DNA of 64,000 nucleotides from Acinetobacter sp. LoGeW2-3 (GTDB lineage Bacteria > Pseudomonadota > Gammaproteobacteria > Pseudomonadales > Moraxellaceae), in NCBI RefSeq assembly GCF_002688565.1, contig NZ_CP024011.1, forward strand, positions 62,001 through 126,000, read 5' to 3'. The position numbers and the translations under genes are program-made. Positions 1 to 9,126 of the stretch are shown piece by piece (within the stretch, counting starts at the first letter, position 1; every line of letters starts with the position of its first letter). The notes beneath the pieces are model-generated. The model ran no database searches. It worked only from the letters and a program-made list of their open reading frames with translations, and was not told the origin of the DNA.

Positions 1-822
1 AGTCTGTTGAAACATGGCTTGCAAAAGTCACATCAACAGGCTCATTTTGCTTATATCAAACGACATATTCGTATCCCCTTTTATGGTGATTTACTGTCAC
101 GCCATCATTTACATAATGTCTTAAATGCTAGTACCTTGATGCCGCAAGACTGGCCACGTTTTCCCTTCCATCATCCACTCAAATCCGAGCCACCACCGCC
201 ACATCTCCAGCATTATTCACCTGAAACTTGCGAGATTCCCGAGTTGAAGGCTGAGGATGTGATGACCTTTAATCAAAAACTGAAGTTCATTAGCACTTTA
301 AGCCGCAATACCGCCTTACGGGATTTCGTGATTCTCCTGAATCATTTTCCGCATCTGCACGATACGTTGATCAAAAAATTCCTGATTGAAACCTATTCCT
401 ATCTCGCCAATTCCACATTCATGCAGCAAGTTCATCAGCGTATTGGTCAACAACTGCATGATGATAAACCTTGTATCCTGATCGCACATTCCTTAGGGAG
501 CGTGATTGCCTATCATTATTTGCTGTTACATGCGGAACTGAATGTGCAGCGTTTTATTAGTATGGGATCGCCGTTAGCCTTCCGGGTGATTCAGGAACAC
601 TTACCACAGCCCATTTGCCGTCCCAAAGCAATTACCGGTGACTGGATTAATTTCTATTGCAGCGACGACTTTCTGACGGCTTTTCCACTCTCAGAACCAC
701 CGTTCCAGTTCCAGCCAGCGATTATCAATCACCAGATTCGCACCTCTATCTACCATCCGCATGATATTGATGGCTATATCCAGCATCCAGAAGTCATCAA
801 AGCACTGCTAGAATTACTCTAA
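1..822 (+). CDS. alpha/beta-hydrolase family protein, 5' end outside window
   Basis: Partial gene: the reading frame is open to base 1, and by alignment with the paralog at 1069-1983 roughly the first 30 residues are missing. The TTG at 7 is therefore not the true start. The protein carries the serine-hydrolase nucleophile elbow AHSLGS followed by VIAYHY, and a late DGYIQHPEV stretch with the PHD motif that probably supplies the catalytic acid/base region. The segment KRHIRIPFYGDLLSR is identical in the paralog, so the two arose by tandem duplication. No signal peptide can be judged because the N-terminus is absent. Substrate is unknown; lipase/esterase-like activity is a family inference. 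Confidence 0.75.
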   Translation, partial: SLLKHGLQKSHQQAHFAYIKRHIRIPFYGDLLSRHHLHNVLNASTLMPQDWPRFPFHHPLKSEPPPPHLQHYSPETCEIPELKAEDVMTFNQKLKFISTLSRNTALRDFVILLNHFPHLHDTLIKKFLIETYSYLANSTFMQQVHQRIGQQLHDDKPCILIAHSLGSVIAYHYLLLHAELNVQRFISMGSPLAFRVIQEHLPQPICRPKAITGDWINFYCSDDFLTAFPLSEPPFQFQPAIINHQIRTSIYHPHDIDGYIQHPEVIKALLELL

Positions 823-1068
823 AATTCACTCCAAATTCTTGATTTAACTTTTACCGTTCCATTCATATTATTTTTCTATTCAATAAAGTTTTAAATCTAG
901 ACCTATTAATCCTCTGTCTTTTCTACCACTTTTATAAAAATATACACCTGTCTGTTAATTATTGTTTTATCAAAGAAATTTACACATTAACACCACAAAA
1001 AGTGCAGCTCGATTTGTAGTAATTTTCTCTATACTGAAAATATATTAATCGACCTCCGTGAGGTATCG

Positions 1069-1983
1069 ATGAAAGTTATTTTTATTCATGGAATGAACCA
1101 GCAACATCATAGCGCTGCATCAATCCGCCAGCGCTGGTTGCATATACTTCAAAAAAGCATTCGACAACATCAGCATGATGTCAGATTTAGTTATTTAAAA
1201 CGTCACATTCGCATTCCATTTTATGGGGACCTGCTTTCACGTTATAACGTCCGTAATCTTCTAGAGGCTGGCACACTCATGCCAAAGCAATGGCCGAGTT
1301 TTCCTTTTCGTAAGCCTATTCAACCTCAGCTTCCTGCCCCTGTTCCACGTCCGGGCTGGCGCAAGCCCACAATTTCTTCTGATCTTTCCAAACCTAGCTC
1401 GAGTGAAAGCATGGATTTCAGACAGAAATTCAATTATTTCACTGCCATCAGCAAGAATGTTGCGCTGCGGGATTTTGCATTATTGCTCAATTATTTTCCC
1501 AACCTGCATCGTAATTTATTGCAGAAATTTTTGATTGAAACTTATCTTTATCTGGATAATCCTGATTTCATGAAGCAAGTGCATGAGCGGATTGCCCGGC
1601 AATTGAATGGTCGTCAACCCTGTATTGTGGTTGCCCATTCTCTGGGTAGTGTGATTGCTTATAATTACCTTATCCAGCATCCTGAACTGAATGTACAGCG
1701 TTTTATTACTTTAGGCGCGCCTTTAGCCTTCCAGGTGATTCAGTCACATTTACCGCAGCCGATTGTGCGACCTGAGGCGATTAAAGGTGATTGGATCAAT
1801 TTCTATTCAACCGATGACTATCTCACCGCCATTCCTCTGACAGAACCGCCATTTAAGTTTGAACCAGAAATTATTAACCATGGTATTCGCACACATATTC
1901 ACCGTCCGCATGATATTACTGGCTATTTACTGCATCCACAGGTGGTAGAAGCCATTTTGGAATTGCTTAAAAATCCGGCTTAA
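1069..1983 (+). CDS. alpha/beta-hydrolase family protein (tandem paralog)
   Basis: A 304-residue cytosolic hydrolase; no signal peptide or membrane helix is visible. The N-terminal strand reads KVIFIHGMNQQHH, the oxyanion-hole HG typical of alpha/beta-hydrolases. The nucleophile elbow AHSLGS puts the catalytic Ser near residue 191, and His residues in the C-terminal HRPHDITGYLLHP stretch are candidates for the catalytic base. A Pro/Ser-rich insert (about residues 80-115) differs most from the upstream paralog. The ATG follows a good GAGG Shine-Dalgarno sequence at the usual distance. The 246-bp AT-rich gap before it suggests its own promoter rather than read-through. Family assignment is confident; the substrate is not known. 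Confidence 0.8.
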   Translation: MKVIFIHGMNQQHHSAASIRQRWLHILQKSIRQHQHDVRFSYLKRHIRIPFYGDLLSRYNVRNLLEAGTLMPKQWPSFPFRKPIQPQLPAPVPRPGWRKPTISSDLSKPSSSESMDFRQKFNYFTAISKNVALRDFALLLNYFPNLHRNLLQKFLIETYLYLDNPDFMKQVHERIARQLNGRQPCIVVAHSLGSVIAYNYLIQHPELNVQRFITLGAPLAFQVIQSHLPQPIVRPEAIKGDWINFYSTDDYLTAIPLTEPPFKFEPEIINHGIRTHIHRPHDITGYLLHPQVVEAILELLKNPA

Positions 1984-2068
1984 ACCATGTATTTTTCAAG
2001 TATTTTCCTAAGATTGTTGTAATTTTACGCACTCAATTCAAAAAACCAGAAAAAGTGCAGAAATGCGT

Positions 2069-2097
2069 TTGACACCCCCCTATTTTCACCCTATTAT
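2069..2097 (+). promoter_or_regulatory. sigma-70 promoter of the tRNA-Glu cluster
   Basis: A perfect TTGACA -35 box (2069-2074), a 17-bp spacer and a TATTAT -10 box (2092-2097) lie just before the first tRNA, which starts at 2115. The near-consensus sequence fits a stable-RNA promoter. Confidence 0.8.
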
Positions 2098-2114
2098 ACG
2101 CCCACCTCTGAAAC

Positions 2115-2190
2115 GTCCCTATCGTCTAGAGGCCTAGGACATCGCCCTTTCACGGCGGTAACCGGGGTTCGAATCCCCGTAGGGACGCCA
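2115..2190 (+). tRNA. tRNA-Glu (UUC), copy 1
   Basis: A 76-base cloverleaf with encoded CCA. The acceptor stem GTCCCTA pairs with TAGGGAC, the anticodon loop CTTTCAC carries TTC (2149-2151) between TCGCC and GGCGG arms, and the T-loop is GGTTCGAATCC. It is the first of three identical copies transcribed from the promoter at 2069-2097. Confidence 0.97.
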
Positions 2191-2214
2191 ATTTTCAGAA
2201 AGTATTTTTATTAA

Positions 2215-2290
2215 GTCCCTATCGTCTAGAGGCCTAGGACATCGCCCTTTCACGGCGGTAACCGGGGTTCGAATCCCCGTAGGGACGCCA
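2215..2290 (+). tRNA. tRNA-Glu (UUC), copy 2
   Basis: Identical over all 76 bases to the copy at 2115, including encoded CCA and TTC anticodon. It is separated from copy 1 by 24 bases of unrelated spacer, so the unit was duplicated as a gene and not as a longer segment. Confidence 0.97.
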
Positions 2291-2336
2291 TTACTTAAAG
2301 CTAAAAGTAACGGTTTTAAAATTATTTTTCTGTACT

Positions 2337-2412
2337 GTCCCTATCGTCTAGAGGCCTAGGACATCGCCCTTTCACGGCGGTAACCGGGGTTCGAATCCCC
2401 GTAGGGACGCCA
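2337..2412 (+). tRNA. tRNA-Glu (UUC), copy 3
   Basis: Third identical copy with TTC anticodon and encoded CCA, after a 46-base spacer. It is followed by the terminator at 2451-2482, which closes the tRNA operon. Confidence 0.97.
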
Positions 2413-2450
2413 TATTCGAGTGTGATTATTTTAAAATAGTCCTCTCATAA

Positions 2451-2482
2451 AAAAGCTCAGGCATTGTGACCTGAGCTTTTTT
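2451..2482 (+). terminator. Rho-independent terminator of tRNA-Glu operon
   Basis: The stem AAAAGCTCAGG/CCTGAGCTTTT with an 8-base loop is followed by a run of T, directly downstream of the third tRNA. Confidence 0.85.
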
Positions 2483-2656
2483 ATTGCCTGCGATTTAAGT
2501 TATTTTTACCATGTATTCAAAATAATAAACCTCTAAAAATTTACGCACTTTTGCAAAGTCCTTGTATTTCCCGCCATAAAATCGAACAAAAACCAAACAT
2601 CTGATCTTTCACATAAGGCTAAGGTAAGTTAGGAGCCAATATGCAAGGATAAGATT

Positions 2657-4069
2657 ATGTTCACGAGTACGGAGTTTTGTTTAGCTGCACCCCCATTTGA
2701 AAATCTTGTTCAACAATCAACAAAAAGCTTCAAAGATTGGGTGGATTTTTTTCTGGATGAGCAGATCTCTAAAACAACAAAAACAGATTCGGCAGAACAA
2801 TACCTCAGTCAGTTAATTCAGCACATCGATCTCAGTTCCATGAGCTGGCTCGACCAACCTGAAGATGCCGCTACGCACTTTTTAGAAGAACATCATAAGA
2901 TTTGTGGCGTATTTCAGGACTATCTCAGCCGTCGTAAACAGGGCGGGCAACGTGAATACTTTGCTACTGTATCGCATGCATTTGAATTTCTATACCGTGT
3001 TGCACCGACCAAAATGGTCGATGGCTCATGGTTATACTCTACCCTTGAGCATGCTGATCAACCTGCACTTAAAGATCTGATCCATATTTATTTGGAAGAG
3101 CTGGGCTTGGGTCATCCGCAAGCCAATCATGTCACCATGTATCAGGACTTGCTAAACACCTATGAGCTAACAGCCTATAGTGAACAACTTGATGATCGTT
3201 ATTATGAACAGGCAGCCGTCCAGCTGGCCCTGGCTTATGCGCCAGCTGAATATTTACCGCTGGTGATTGGCTTTAATCTAGGTTATGAGCAGCTTCCGCT
3301 GCATTTGCTGATTACCAATTATGAACTGGCAGAACTGGGCATCAATCCACATTATTTCAATGTACATATTACCATTGATAATGCGCATAATGGGCATGCA
3401 CAGAAATCCCTGCAGGCTTTCCTAGATTTATATCAATCCGCAGAACATCCAGAAGGTTATCTGAAAATGGTGAAACAGGGTTACTTGCTCAATGATATTG
3501 GCAAAAGCTCAACTCAAATCGTGCGTGAACTGGATCTCGATGCTCAGGTATTGAAACTGTTCCAGCAAAAAGCGTTAATTGGTCAGTATATTCATAACCA
3601 AAAATGCCAGTTTAGTGGCAAGACCATTAATGAATGGCTATCCCAGCCTGAACAGATTCAGGAATTCTTGCAAGTAATGATGGATAAGGGCTGGATTCAA
3701 CGCGGACAACCTGTAGAGCAGAGCCGTTTCTGGAAACTGATTGATGATCCAGATGGCAAGATGTTTGGTGTTTTTAATGCCACAGAGAAACAGATGATTC
3801 GTGACTGGATTCAAGGTCCGGAACTGGCTCGACGGCTTTCATCCCATCAGCTACGGACGCAAACGCCTGTGATCAGCCGGCAACAGCAACATAAGCTAGA
3901 AGAACTGCGCTTGCATCTGAAACGCTGTGACAATAACGAAGATAAACTGGAAATCCTTACACCTTATGTAGCCCCACATTGTCATTACCAGCAACCGGGA
4001 TTATGGGCAACTCAACAGGTCTCTAAAATCCTGTTCCCTTTCCAGACCCAAGCCGTGCAGTTTAGCTAA
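2657..4069 (+). CDS. iron-containing redox enzyme family protein (heme-oxygenase-like diiron fold)
   Basis: A 470-residue soluble protein that I assign to the heme-oxygenase-like diiron (HDO, 'Haem_oxygenas_2') family. The support is the largely helical sequence with spaced metal-ligand candidates: the helix IYLEELGLGHPQANH (about residues 141-155), a later YEQLPLHLLITNYELAELG, and HITIDNAHNGHA (about residues 237-248). Known members of this fold use a diiron site for oxidative chemistry, but substrates differ widely and none can be read here. The ATG follows AAGGA at a good distance. The gene stands alone between the tRNA terminator and its own hairpin at 4082-4107, so it is probably monocistronic. 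Confidence 0.65.
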   Translation: MFTSTEFCLAAPPFENLVQQSTKSFKDWVDFFLDEQISKTTKTDSAEQYLSQLIQHIDLSSMSWLDQPEDAATHFLEEHHKICGVFQDYLSRRKQGGQREYFATVSHAFEFLYRVAPTKMVDGSWLYSTLEHADQPALKDLIHIYLEELGLGHPQANHVTMYQDLLNTYELTAYSEQLDDRYYEQAAVQLALAYAPAEYLPLVIGFNLGYEQLPLHLLITNYELAELGINPHYFNVHITIDNAHNGHAQKSLQAFLDLYQSAEHPEGYLKMVKQGYLLNDIGKSSTQIVRELDLDAQVLKLFQQKALIGQYIHNQKCQFSGKTINEWLSQPEQIQEFLQVMMDKGWIQRGQPVEQSRFWKLIDDPDGKMFGVFNATEKQMIRDWIQGPELARRLSSHQLRTQTPVISRQQQHKLEELRLHLKRCDNNEDKLEILTPYVAPHCHYQQPGLWATQQVSKILFPFQTQAVQFS

Positions 4070-4081
4070 ATTATTAACAAT

Positions 4082-4107
4082 AAAAAGGCACCTTATGGTG
4101 CCTTTTT
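4082..4107. terminator. bidirectional terminator between convergent genes
   Basis: The stem AAAAAGGCACC/GGTGCCTTTTT with a TTAT loop has A-run and T-run flanks, so it can serve the plus-strand redox gene and the minus-strand reductase gene that ends at 4120. Confidence 0.85.
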
Positions 4108-4119
4108 ATTTAGATGACG

Positions 4120-5364
4120 TTATGCCGATTTACGAGAATTGACCTGTCCCTTAATCACGGCAGTGACATTCCCTTTTAAATATTTCAGGAAAACTTTCAA
4201 CGGTGACAGTTTCGGATTCGGCTGTTTACCTTGGGCAATCTGTTTAAACTGCGCCGCATACCAGATAATTTCCATGATTGCCATTTTATCAATCATCGGA
4301 ATACCGGTTTTAATTTTCTCGACGGCGTAACGCACGTCCTGACCTGCAACAAGTTTATGGCCCAGATCGGTTTCTACTGCAAATGGACGTGCAATGCCGA
4401 CAAAGTCACAGGCACCACTTTCAAGTGCAGCATTCATGCCAGCTGCTGTTCTAAATCCACCTGTGACCATAATATGGCAGTTGACTTGCTGACGGATTTT
4501 TTCGGCGAAGTCCAGGAAATAAGCTTCACGCGCTATGGTCGATGCTTTACGTTTATCTGCTTTAGCGCCTGCCATTGCTGGCGCTTCATAAGTACCACCT
4601 GAAACTTCAATCAGGTCAATGCCGGCAGCATCAATCGCTTTAAAAACATAGATCACATCGTCTTCAGTAATTCCGCCACGCTGGAAGTCAGCCGAATTCA
4701 ATTTGACAGAAATAATGAAATTCTCAGAAGTTGCAGCACGCACCGCCTTATAAATTTCTAGCAGGAAACGGGTACGGTTTTCAATACTGCCACCCCACTG
4801 ATCCTGACGTTTATTGGTCAATGGTGATAAGAATTGGCTGATCAAATAACCATGTGCTCCATGCAACTGCACCCCTTCAAAGCCTGCTTTTTCACAAATA
4901 GCAGCTGAAGTTGCAAAACGCAGAATAATATCCAGAATTTCATCTTCACGAAGTTCACGTGGTGTACCAAAGCTAACCGCCAGTGCTGGACTAAAAGGTA
5001 CTGCCGATGGTGCTACAGTTTCTCGATTTAACCCCTTTGGACATTGACGCCCTGGATGGGATAACTGTACCAACTGCACCATACCATGGTGTTTGCCAAC
5101 TTCTGCCCAAGCTTTGAGCTGATCCAGATCGCGCTCCGTTTCTGCGACCACCACACCCGGTTCATTCTTGGCACGGAAATCCACCATAACATTACCGGTA
5201 ATCGCACAGCCTAGCCCGCCTTTGGCCCAAGCTTCATAGAGTTTTAAATGTGATTCATTGGGCTGACCTGTATCATTGGCTAACGCTTCGCTCATGGCGC
5301 CTTTGATAATGCGATTTTTAAATGTGGTATTACGAATCTGAATTGAATCTGCCAGTTGTGTCAT
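4120..5364 (-). CDS. NADH:flavin oxidoreductase, Old Yellow Enzyme family
   Basis: A 414-residue FMN-dependent ene-reductase-type TIM barrel. Visible signatures are the N-terminal IRNTTFKNRIIKGAM, the active-site region VQLSHPGRQ, the conserved HGAHGYLISQFLSP followed by NKRQDQWGGSIENR, and the late phosphate-binding region MVTGGFRTAAGM...DFVGIARP. It lacks the C-terminal iron-sulfur and FAD domains of 2,4-dienoyl-CoA reductases, so it is the short class. Likely it reduces activated C=C bonds of an unsaturated carbonyl compound using NAD(P)H; the physiological substrate is not visible. A 9-bp inverted repeat upstream (5420-5445) could be its operator. Confidence 0.85.
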   Translation of the reverse strand: MTQLADSIQIRNTTFKNRIIKGAMSEALANDTGQPNESHLKLYEAWAKGGLGCAITGNVMVDFRAKNEPGVVVAETERDLDQLKAWAEVGKHHGMVQLVQLSHPGRQCPKGLNRETVAPSAVPFSPALAVSFGTPRELREDEILDIILRFATSAAICEKAGFEGVQLHGAHGYLISQFLSPLTNKRQDQWGGSIENRTRFLLEIYKAVRAATSENFIISVKLNSADFQRGGITEDDVIYVFKAIDAAGIDLIEVSGGTYEAPAMAGAKADKRKASTIAREAYFLDFAEKIRQQVNCHIMVTGGFRTAAGMNAALESGACDFVGIARPFAVETDLGHKLVAGQDVRYAVEKIKTGIPMIDKMAIMEIIWYAAQFKQIAQGKQPNPKLSPLKVFLKYLKGNVTAVIKGQVNSRKSA

Positions 5365-5419
5365 GCTTCTTCCTAAAGATTATGCTTTTATTCTGTGGGT
5401 GTTATAACCTGTTAGCAAG

Positions 5420-5445
5420 AAATTGACAATGACTCATGTCAATTT
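5420..5445. promoter_or_regulatory. inverted repeat between yejF and the reductase gene
   Basis: The perfect 9-bp arms AAATTGACA and TGTCAATTT flank an 8-base centre. No T-run follows in the minus direction, so it looks more like an operator for the reductase starting at 5364 than a clean yejF terminator. This is inference only. Confidence 0.35.
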
Positions 5446-5466
5446 CATCTGCAGAGATTTGTAGTT

Positions 5467-7053
5467 TTAATATTGGCTGGCTGCAATCAATTGGCGCGTA
5501 TATTCAGTTTGCGGATTCAGGAACAATTGTTCGGTTCCCTGAAATTCCATGACTTGCGCATGATGCAGCACCAGTACCTGCTGACAGAGTGCACGTACGA
5601 CCTGCAAGTCATGGCTAATAAACAGATAGCTAATGCCTTCTTCCTGCTGGATACGGCGTAACAGCTTTACAATCGCACGTTGTGTGGTTCGATCTAGCGC
5701 CGAGGTTGGCTCATCCAGAATTAACAGTTTTGGACGTAAAATCAATGCTCGCGCCAGTGATACTCGCTGACGCTGCCCACCCGAAAGTTCATGTGGATAG
5801 CGGTCTTTAAACGATACAGGCAGTTCTACCCGAGCTAAAGCTTCCTCGACACGACTACGGATTTGCTCCTTGGTCATTGCTTTTAAGCCCAGCCCTTCGC
5901 CGATGATCTGCTCAATGGTCATACGCGGATTCAGGCTGCTAAACGGATCCTGAAACACAATCTGAAAATCACTACGTAATGGTCGTAAGGCTTTTTCTGA
6001 GAGCTGATTCAGATCCTGCCCTTGCAGTAAAATTTGTCCATCACTTTCAATCAGTCGGGCAATTGCTAAAGCCAGTGAGCTTTTACCAGAACCACTTTCT
6101 CCCACTACACCAATCGACTGTCCCAGCATCATAGTCAAGTCGAGTGGTTCGACAGCCGTCACATAGTCTTTAACCCTATTCAGCAAGCCCTGTTTGATTG
6201 GGAACTTGACTTCTACCTGCTTGAGTTCAAGCAAGGTTTCGGTCTGTCCTAAAGGCAACGCCTGACCAAAATCATGATTAAGTAATTCTTGAGTATACGT
6301 TGATTGTGGTGAATTAAAGATTTGTTCGACTTCACCCTGTTCTTCAATAAGCCCCTTATTCATTACAATCACTTGGTCAGCATAACGCTTCACCAGATTC
6401 AGGTCATGGCTGATCAAGATCATTGCCATTTGACGGCTATCTTGCAAAGATTTAAGTAGATGTAAAATCTGGGCTTGTAAGGTCACATCGAGCGCGGTGG
6501 TCGGCTCATCGGCAATCAGGATATCCGGATCCTGCGCCAGTGCCATGGCAATCATCACCCGTTGGCGCTGACCACCCGACAGTTCATGTGGATAACGCTT
6601 GAGTTTGTCTTCGGGTTCAGGAATGCCAACATCCTTCAGCAATTCCAGCACCCGTTCCCGTGCCTTGGATTTGGACCAGCCTTGCAGCAGCAAGGTTTCG
6701 CCAATGATCTTTTCTACCCGATGCAGTGGATTCAGTGCGGTCATCGGCTCCTGAAAGATCATGGCAATTTTTTTGCCACGAATCTGACGTAATTGAGGTT
6801 GAGAAAGCGTCAGTAAATTCTGACCACCTAATACCGCTTGGCCTTGTACCTTTAAGTTTCTTGGCAACAAACCCAAAATTGCCAGACTACTAATCGATTT
6901 ACCTGAACCGCTTTCCCCAACAATGGCTAAAGTCTGTCCAGCATGCAGTTCAAAACTCAGCTGCTGCACCAGTACCTGATCAGAACTGCGGATCTGCAGG
7001 TTCTCTACCTGTAGGAGTGGCGCTGCGTTATTGACGTCTTGGATCGAATGCAT
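5467..7053 (-). CDS. yejF: peptide/microcin C-type ABC transporter, duplicated ATP-binding subunit
   Basis: Cytoplasmic ATPase of the Yej importer, with two complete ABC cassettes in one chain of 528 residues. Each half shows a Walker A GESGSGKS, a signature LSGGQRQRV and a Walker B ending ILDEP or IADEP, followed by an H-loop ISHD. The family takes up oligopeptides (and the antibiotic microcin C in E. coli) with YejA, YejB and YejE. I place the start at the ATG at 7053, 8 bases after GGGGAGG, rather than at the longer TTG reading from 7071. It overlaps the end of yejE, so the two are translationally coupled, and it is last in the operon yejA-yejB-yejE-yejF. Confidence 0.9.
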   Translation of the reverse strand: MHSIQDVNNAAPLLQVENLQIRSSDQVLVQQLSFELHAGQTLAIVGESGSGKSISSLAILGLLPRNLKVQGQAVLGGQNLLTLSQPQLRQIRGKKIAMIFQEPMTALNPLHRVEKIIGETLLLQGWSKSKARERVLELLKDVGIPEPEDKLKRYPHELSGGQRQRVMIAMALAQDPDILIADEPTTALDVTLQAQILHLLKSLQDSRQMAMILISHDLNLVKRYADQVIVMNKGLIEEQGEVEQIFNSPQSTYTQELLNHDFGQALPLGQTETLLELKQVEVKFPIKQGLLNRVKDYVTAVEPLDLTMMLGQSIGVVGESGSGKSSLALAIARLIESDGQILLQGQDLNQLSEKALRPLRSDFQIVFQDPFSSLNPRMTIEQIIGEGLGLKAMTKEQIRSRVEEALARVELPVSFKDRYPHELSGGQRQRVSLARALILRPKLLILDEPTSALDRTTQRAIVKLLRRIQQEEGISYLFISHDLQVVRALCQQVLVLHHAQVMEFQGTEQLFLNPQTEYTRQLIAASQY

Positions 7054-8041
7054 CACGCGTCGCCTCCCCAATATAAATCAGTAAAGATAGAACAATCGCC
7101 AGAGTAAAGAAGCCAGACAAAGCCAACCACGGCGCATTCAGATTATTCTTGCCTTGTAACAGCAATTCACCCAGTGAAGCCGCATCGGGTGGCAGACCAT
7201 AGCCGAGGAAATCTAATGCGGTTAAAGCAGTAATATTAGCCGTCAGCATAAATGGCAACTGGGACAGGCTCGAACTCATGGCATTCGGTAAAATATGCCT
7301 GAAAATAATGGCTCGGTCAGAAACACCCAGACTTCGAGCAGCACGCACATAATCAAAATTACGCGCCCGTAAGAATTCAGCCCGTACCAGCCCGACCAGC
7401 GTGGTCCAGCCAAATAACAGCATGATCAGAAATAGCCAATACACATTCGGGGTAAACATGCTGACCAGAATCATCACCATGAACAGCATCGGTAAACCGC
7501 CCCAGACTTCCAGAATGCGCTGTCCTGCCAGATCAATCCAGCCACCATAATAACCTTGAATCGCACCGATAATAATCCCAATCACAGCCGATGCGATGGT
7601 TAGCGCAAAGCCAAACAGCAGCGATACACGTAGGCCATAGAGAATCCGTGCCAATACATCACGGCCTTGGTCATCCGTCCCCAGCCAGTTTTGTGAGGTT
7701 GGTGCTGATGGCACTGGTACTGCCAGTTCCAGATTTGGGGTCTGGTAAGAATATTCAATCAGTGGCCACAATGCCCAACCCTTGGCATTAATTAACTGCT
7801 GCACGACTGGATCTTTATAGTCCGCTTCAGTTTCAAACACGCCACCAAAAGTGGTTTCCGGATAAGTCTTGAAAGCCGGGACATACAATGAACTGTCGTA
7901 TCTCACCAGTAACGGTTTATCGCTCGCAATCAGTTCTGAGCCAAGCGATAAAATAAAAATAATGATAAAGACAATAAAGCAGCTGAAACCGAGTTTATTT
8001 TCCTTAAAACGCTGCAAGCGTGCTCGCATGATCGGTGACAT
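7028..8041 (-). CDS. yejE: peptide ABC transporter permease YejE
   Basis: A 337-residue inner-membrane permease of the DppC/OppC class. There is an N-terminal helix (about residues 18-40), a long periplasmic segment typical of YejE, then a bundle of five helices with the EAA-type loop ARSLGVSDRAIIFRHILPNAM that contacts the ATPase. LGTDDQGRDVLARILYG is the characteristic conserved entry motif of this permease class. Its ATG shares one base with the yejB stop (TAATG arrangement) and its 3' end overlaps yejF, which indicates a tightly coupled operon. Confidence 0.9.
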   Translation of the reverse strand: MSPIMRARLQRFKENKLGFSCFIVFIIIFILSLGSELIASDKPLLVRYDSSLYVPAFKTYPETTFGGVFETEADYKDPVVQQLINAKGWALWPLIEYSYQTPNLELAVPVPSAPTSQNWLGTDDQGRDVLARILYGLRVSLLFGFALTIASAVIGIIIGAIQGYYGGWIDLAGQRILEVWGGLPMLFMVMILVSMFTPNVYWLFLIMLLFGWTTLVGLVRAEFLRARNFDYVRAARSLGVSDRAIIFRHILPNAMSSSLSQLPFMLTANITALTALDFLGYGLPPDAASLGELLLQGKNNLNAPWLALSGFFTLAIVLSLLIYIGEATRDAFDPRRQ

Positions 8042-9108
8042 TATTTGGCACCTCGCGATTCAAAGTTAATCCGCGGATCAATCATCTGATACATCACATC
8101 ACTGATCAAACGTAAAATCAGCCCGAGCAAAGTAAAGATAAATAAGGTACCAAAAATCACCGGATAATCACGCTGCACAATCGCTTCAAAGCCAAGCAAG
8201 CCCAGTCCATCCAGATTAAAGATAATTTCAATAAACAGGTTACCGACAAAGAAGATCCCGACCAATGCTTCCGGCAGACCTGCGATGACAATCAGCATGG
8301 CATTACGGAATACATGACCGTACAGCACACGTGATTCATTCAAGCCTTTAGCACGTGCTGCCAGCACATACTGTTTGCTCAGCTCTTCCATAAACGAGTA
8401 TTTGGTCAGATAAGTCAGTCCGGCAAAACCGCCAATCACCATCGCCAGCAACGGCAAGGTCATATGCCAGAAGTAATCTTTAATTTTTCCGAGCCAGGAC
8501 AGCTCAGCAAAGTTTTCCGTTACCAGCCCCTGTAATGGGAACCATTGAAAATAGGAACCACCAGCAAAGAAAACAATGAGCAAAATAGCAAAGACAAAGG
8601 CTGGAATGGCATAGCCCACAGCGAGCAGCATAGAAGTGGATTTATCAAACAGGCTGCCATGCTGGCGTGCTTTGCGAATCCCAAGTGGAATCGAGACCAG
8701 ATAAATTAGCAAGGTGCTCCACAGCCCTAAAGACAATGAAACAGGTAATTTTTCCACAAGCAAGTTGGTCACCGGTTTATCTTTAAAAAAGCTAATCCCA
8801 AAATCTAGCCGTACATAACTTTTCAGCATTTCCCAAAACCGGATATGCGCAGGTTGATCGAAACCATATTGTGCCTTGATCTTTTCTACCATTTCGTCAC
8901 TCAGACCTTTAGCACCCTGATAGCTACTTTTCGCCTGTGCAGTTTCAGCACCTGTAGTTCCACCCATACCCTGGAAAGTTTCCGCCTGTTGAATCGCCTG
9001 TTCTACCGGCCCACCAGGGGCAATTTGAATGACGATGAAATTAATCAGCAGGATCAAAAATAAAGTCGGAATAATCAGCAAGAGTCGCTTGAGTATGTAG
9101 GTTCCCAT
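8041..9108 (-). CDS. yejB: peptide ABC transporter permease YejB
   Basis: A 355-residue inner-membrane permease of the DppB/OppB class, partner of YejE. The N-terminus YILKRLLLIIPTLFLILLI is the standard first helix, followed by the FIVIQIAPGGPVEQ motif, a Gly/Ala/Thr-rich periplasmic insert (about residues 45-75) common in YejB, and the cytoplasmic coupling loop around YVLAARAKGLNESRVLYGHV. The gene lies 18 bases after yejA and overlaps yejE by one base. Confidence 0.9.
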   Translation of the reverse strand: MGTYILKRLLLIIPTLFLILLINFIVIQIAPGGPVEQAIQQAETFQGMGGTTGAETAQAKSSYQGAKGLSDEMVEKIKAQYGFDQPAHIRFWEMLKSYVRLDFGISFFKDKPVTNLLVEKLPVSLSLGLWSTLLIYLVSIPLGIRKARQHGSLFDKSTSMLLAVGYAIPAFVFAILLIVFFAGGSYFQWFPLQGLVTENFAELSWLGKIKDYFWHMTLPLLAMVIGGFAGLTYLTKYSFMEELSKQYVLAARAKGLNESRVLYGHVFRNAMLIVIAGLPEALVGIFFVGNLFIEIIFNLDGLGLLGFEAIVQRDYPVIFGTLFIFTLLGLILRLISDVMYQMIDPRINFESRGAK

Positions 9109-9126
9109 TGTCAGTGCTATTCCTTA

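Noticed and set aside
2115..2412. Three near-identical 76-base units with spacers, resembling a CRISPR array
   Set aside because: Each unit folds as a complete tRNA-Glu with CCA and anticodon TTC, and spacer lengths are irregular (24 and 46).
7054..7071. Longer yejF start (TTG at 7071)
   Set aside because: The GGGGAGG ribosome site lies inside that extension and is well spaced for the ATG at 7053.
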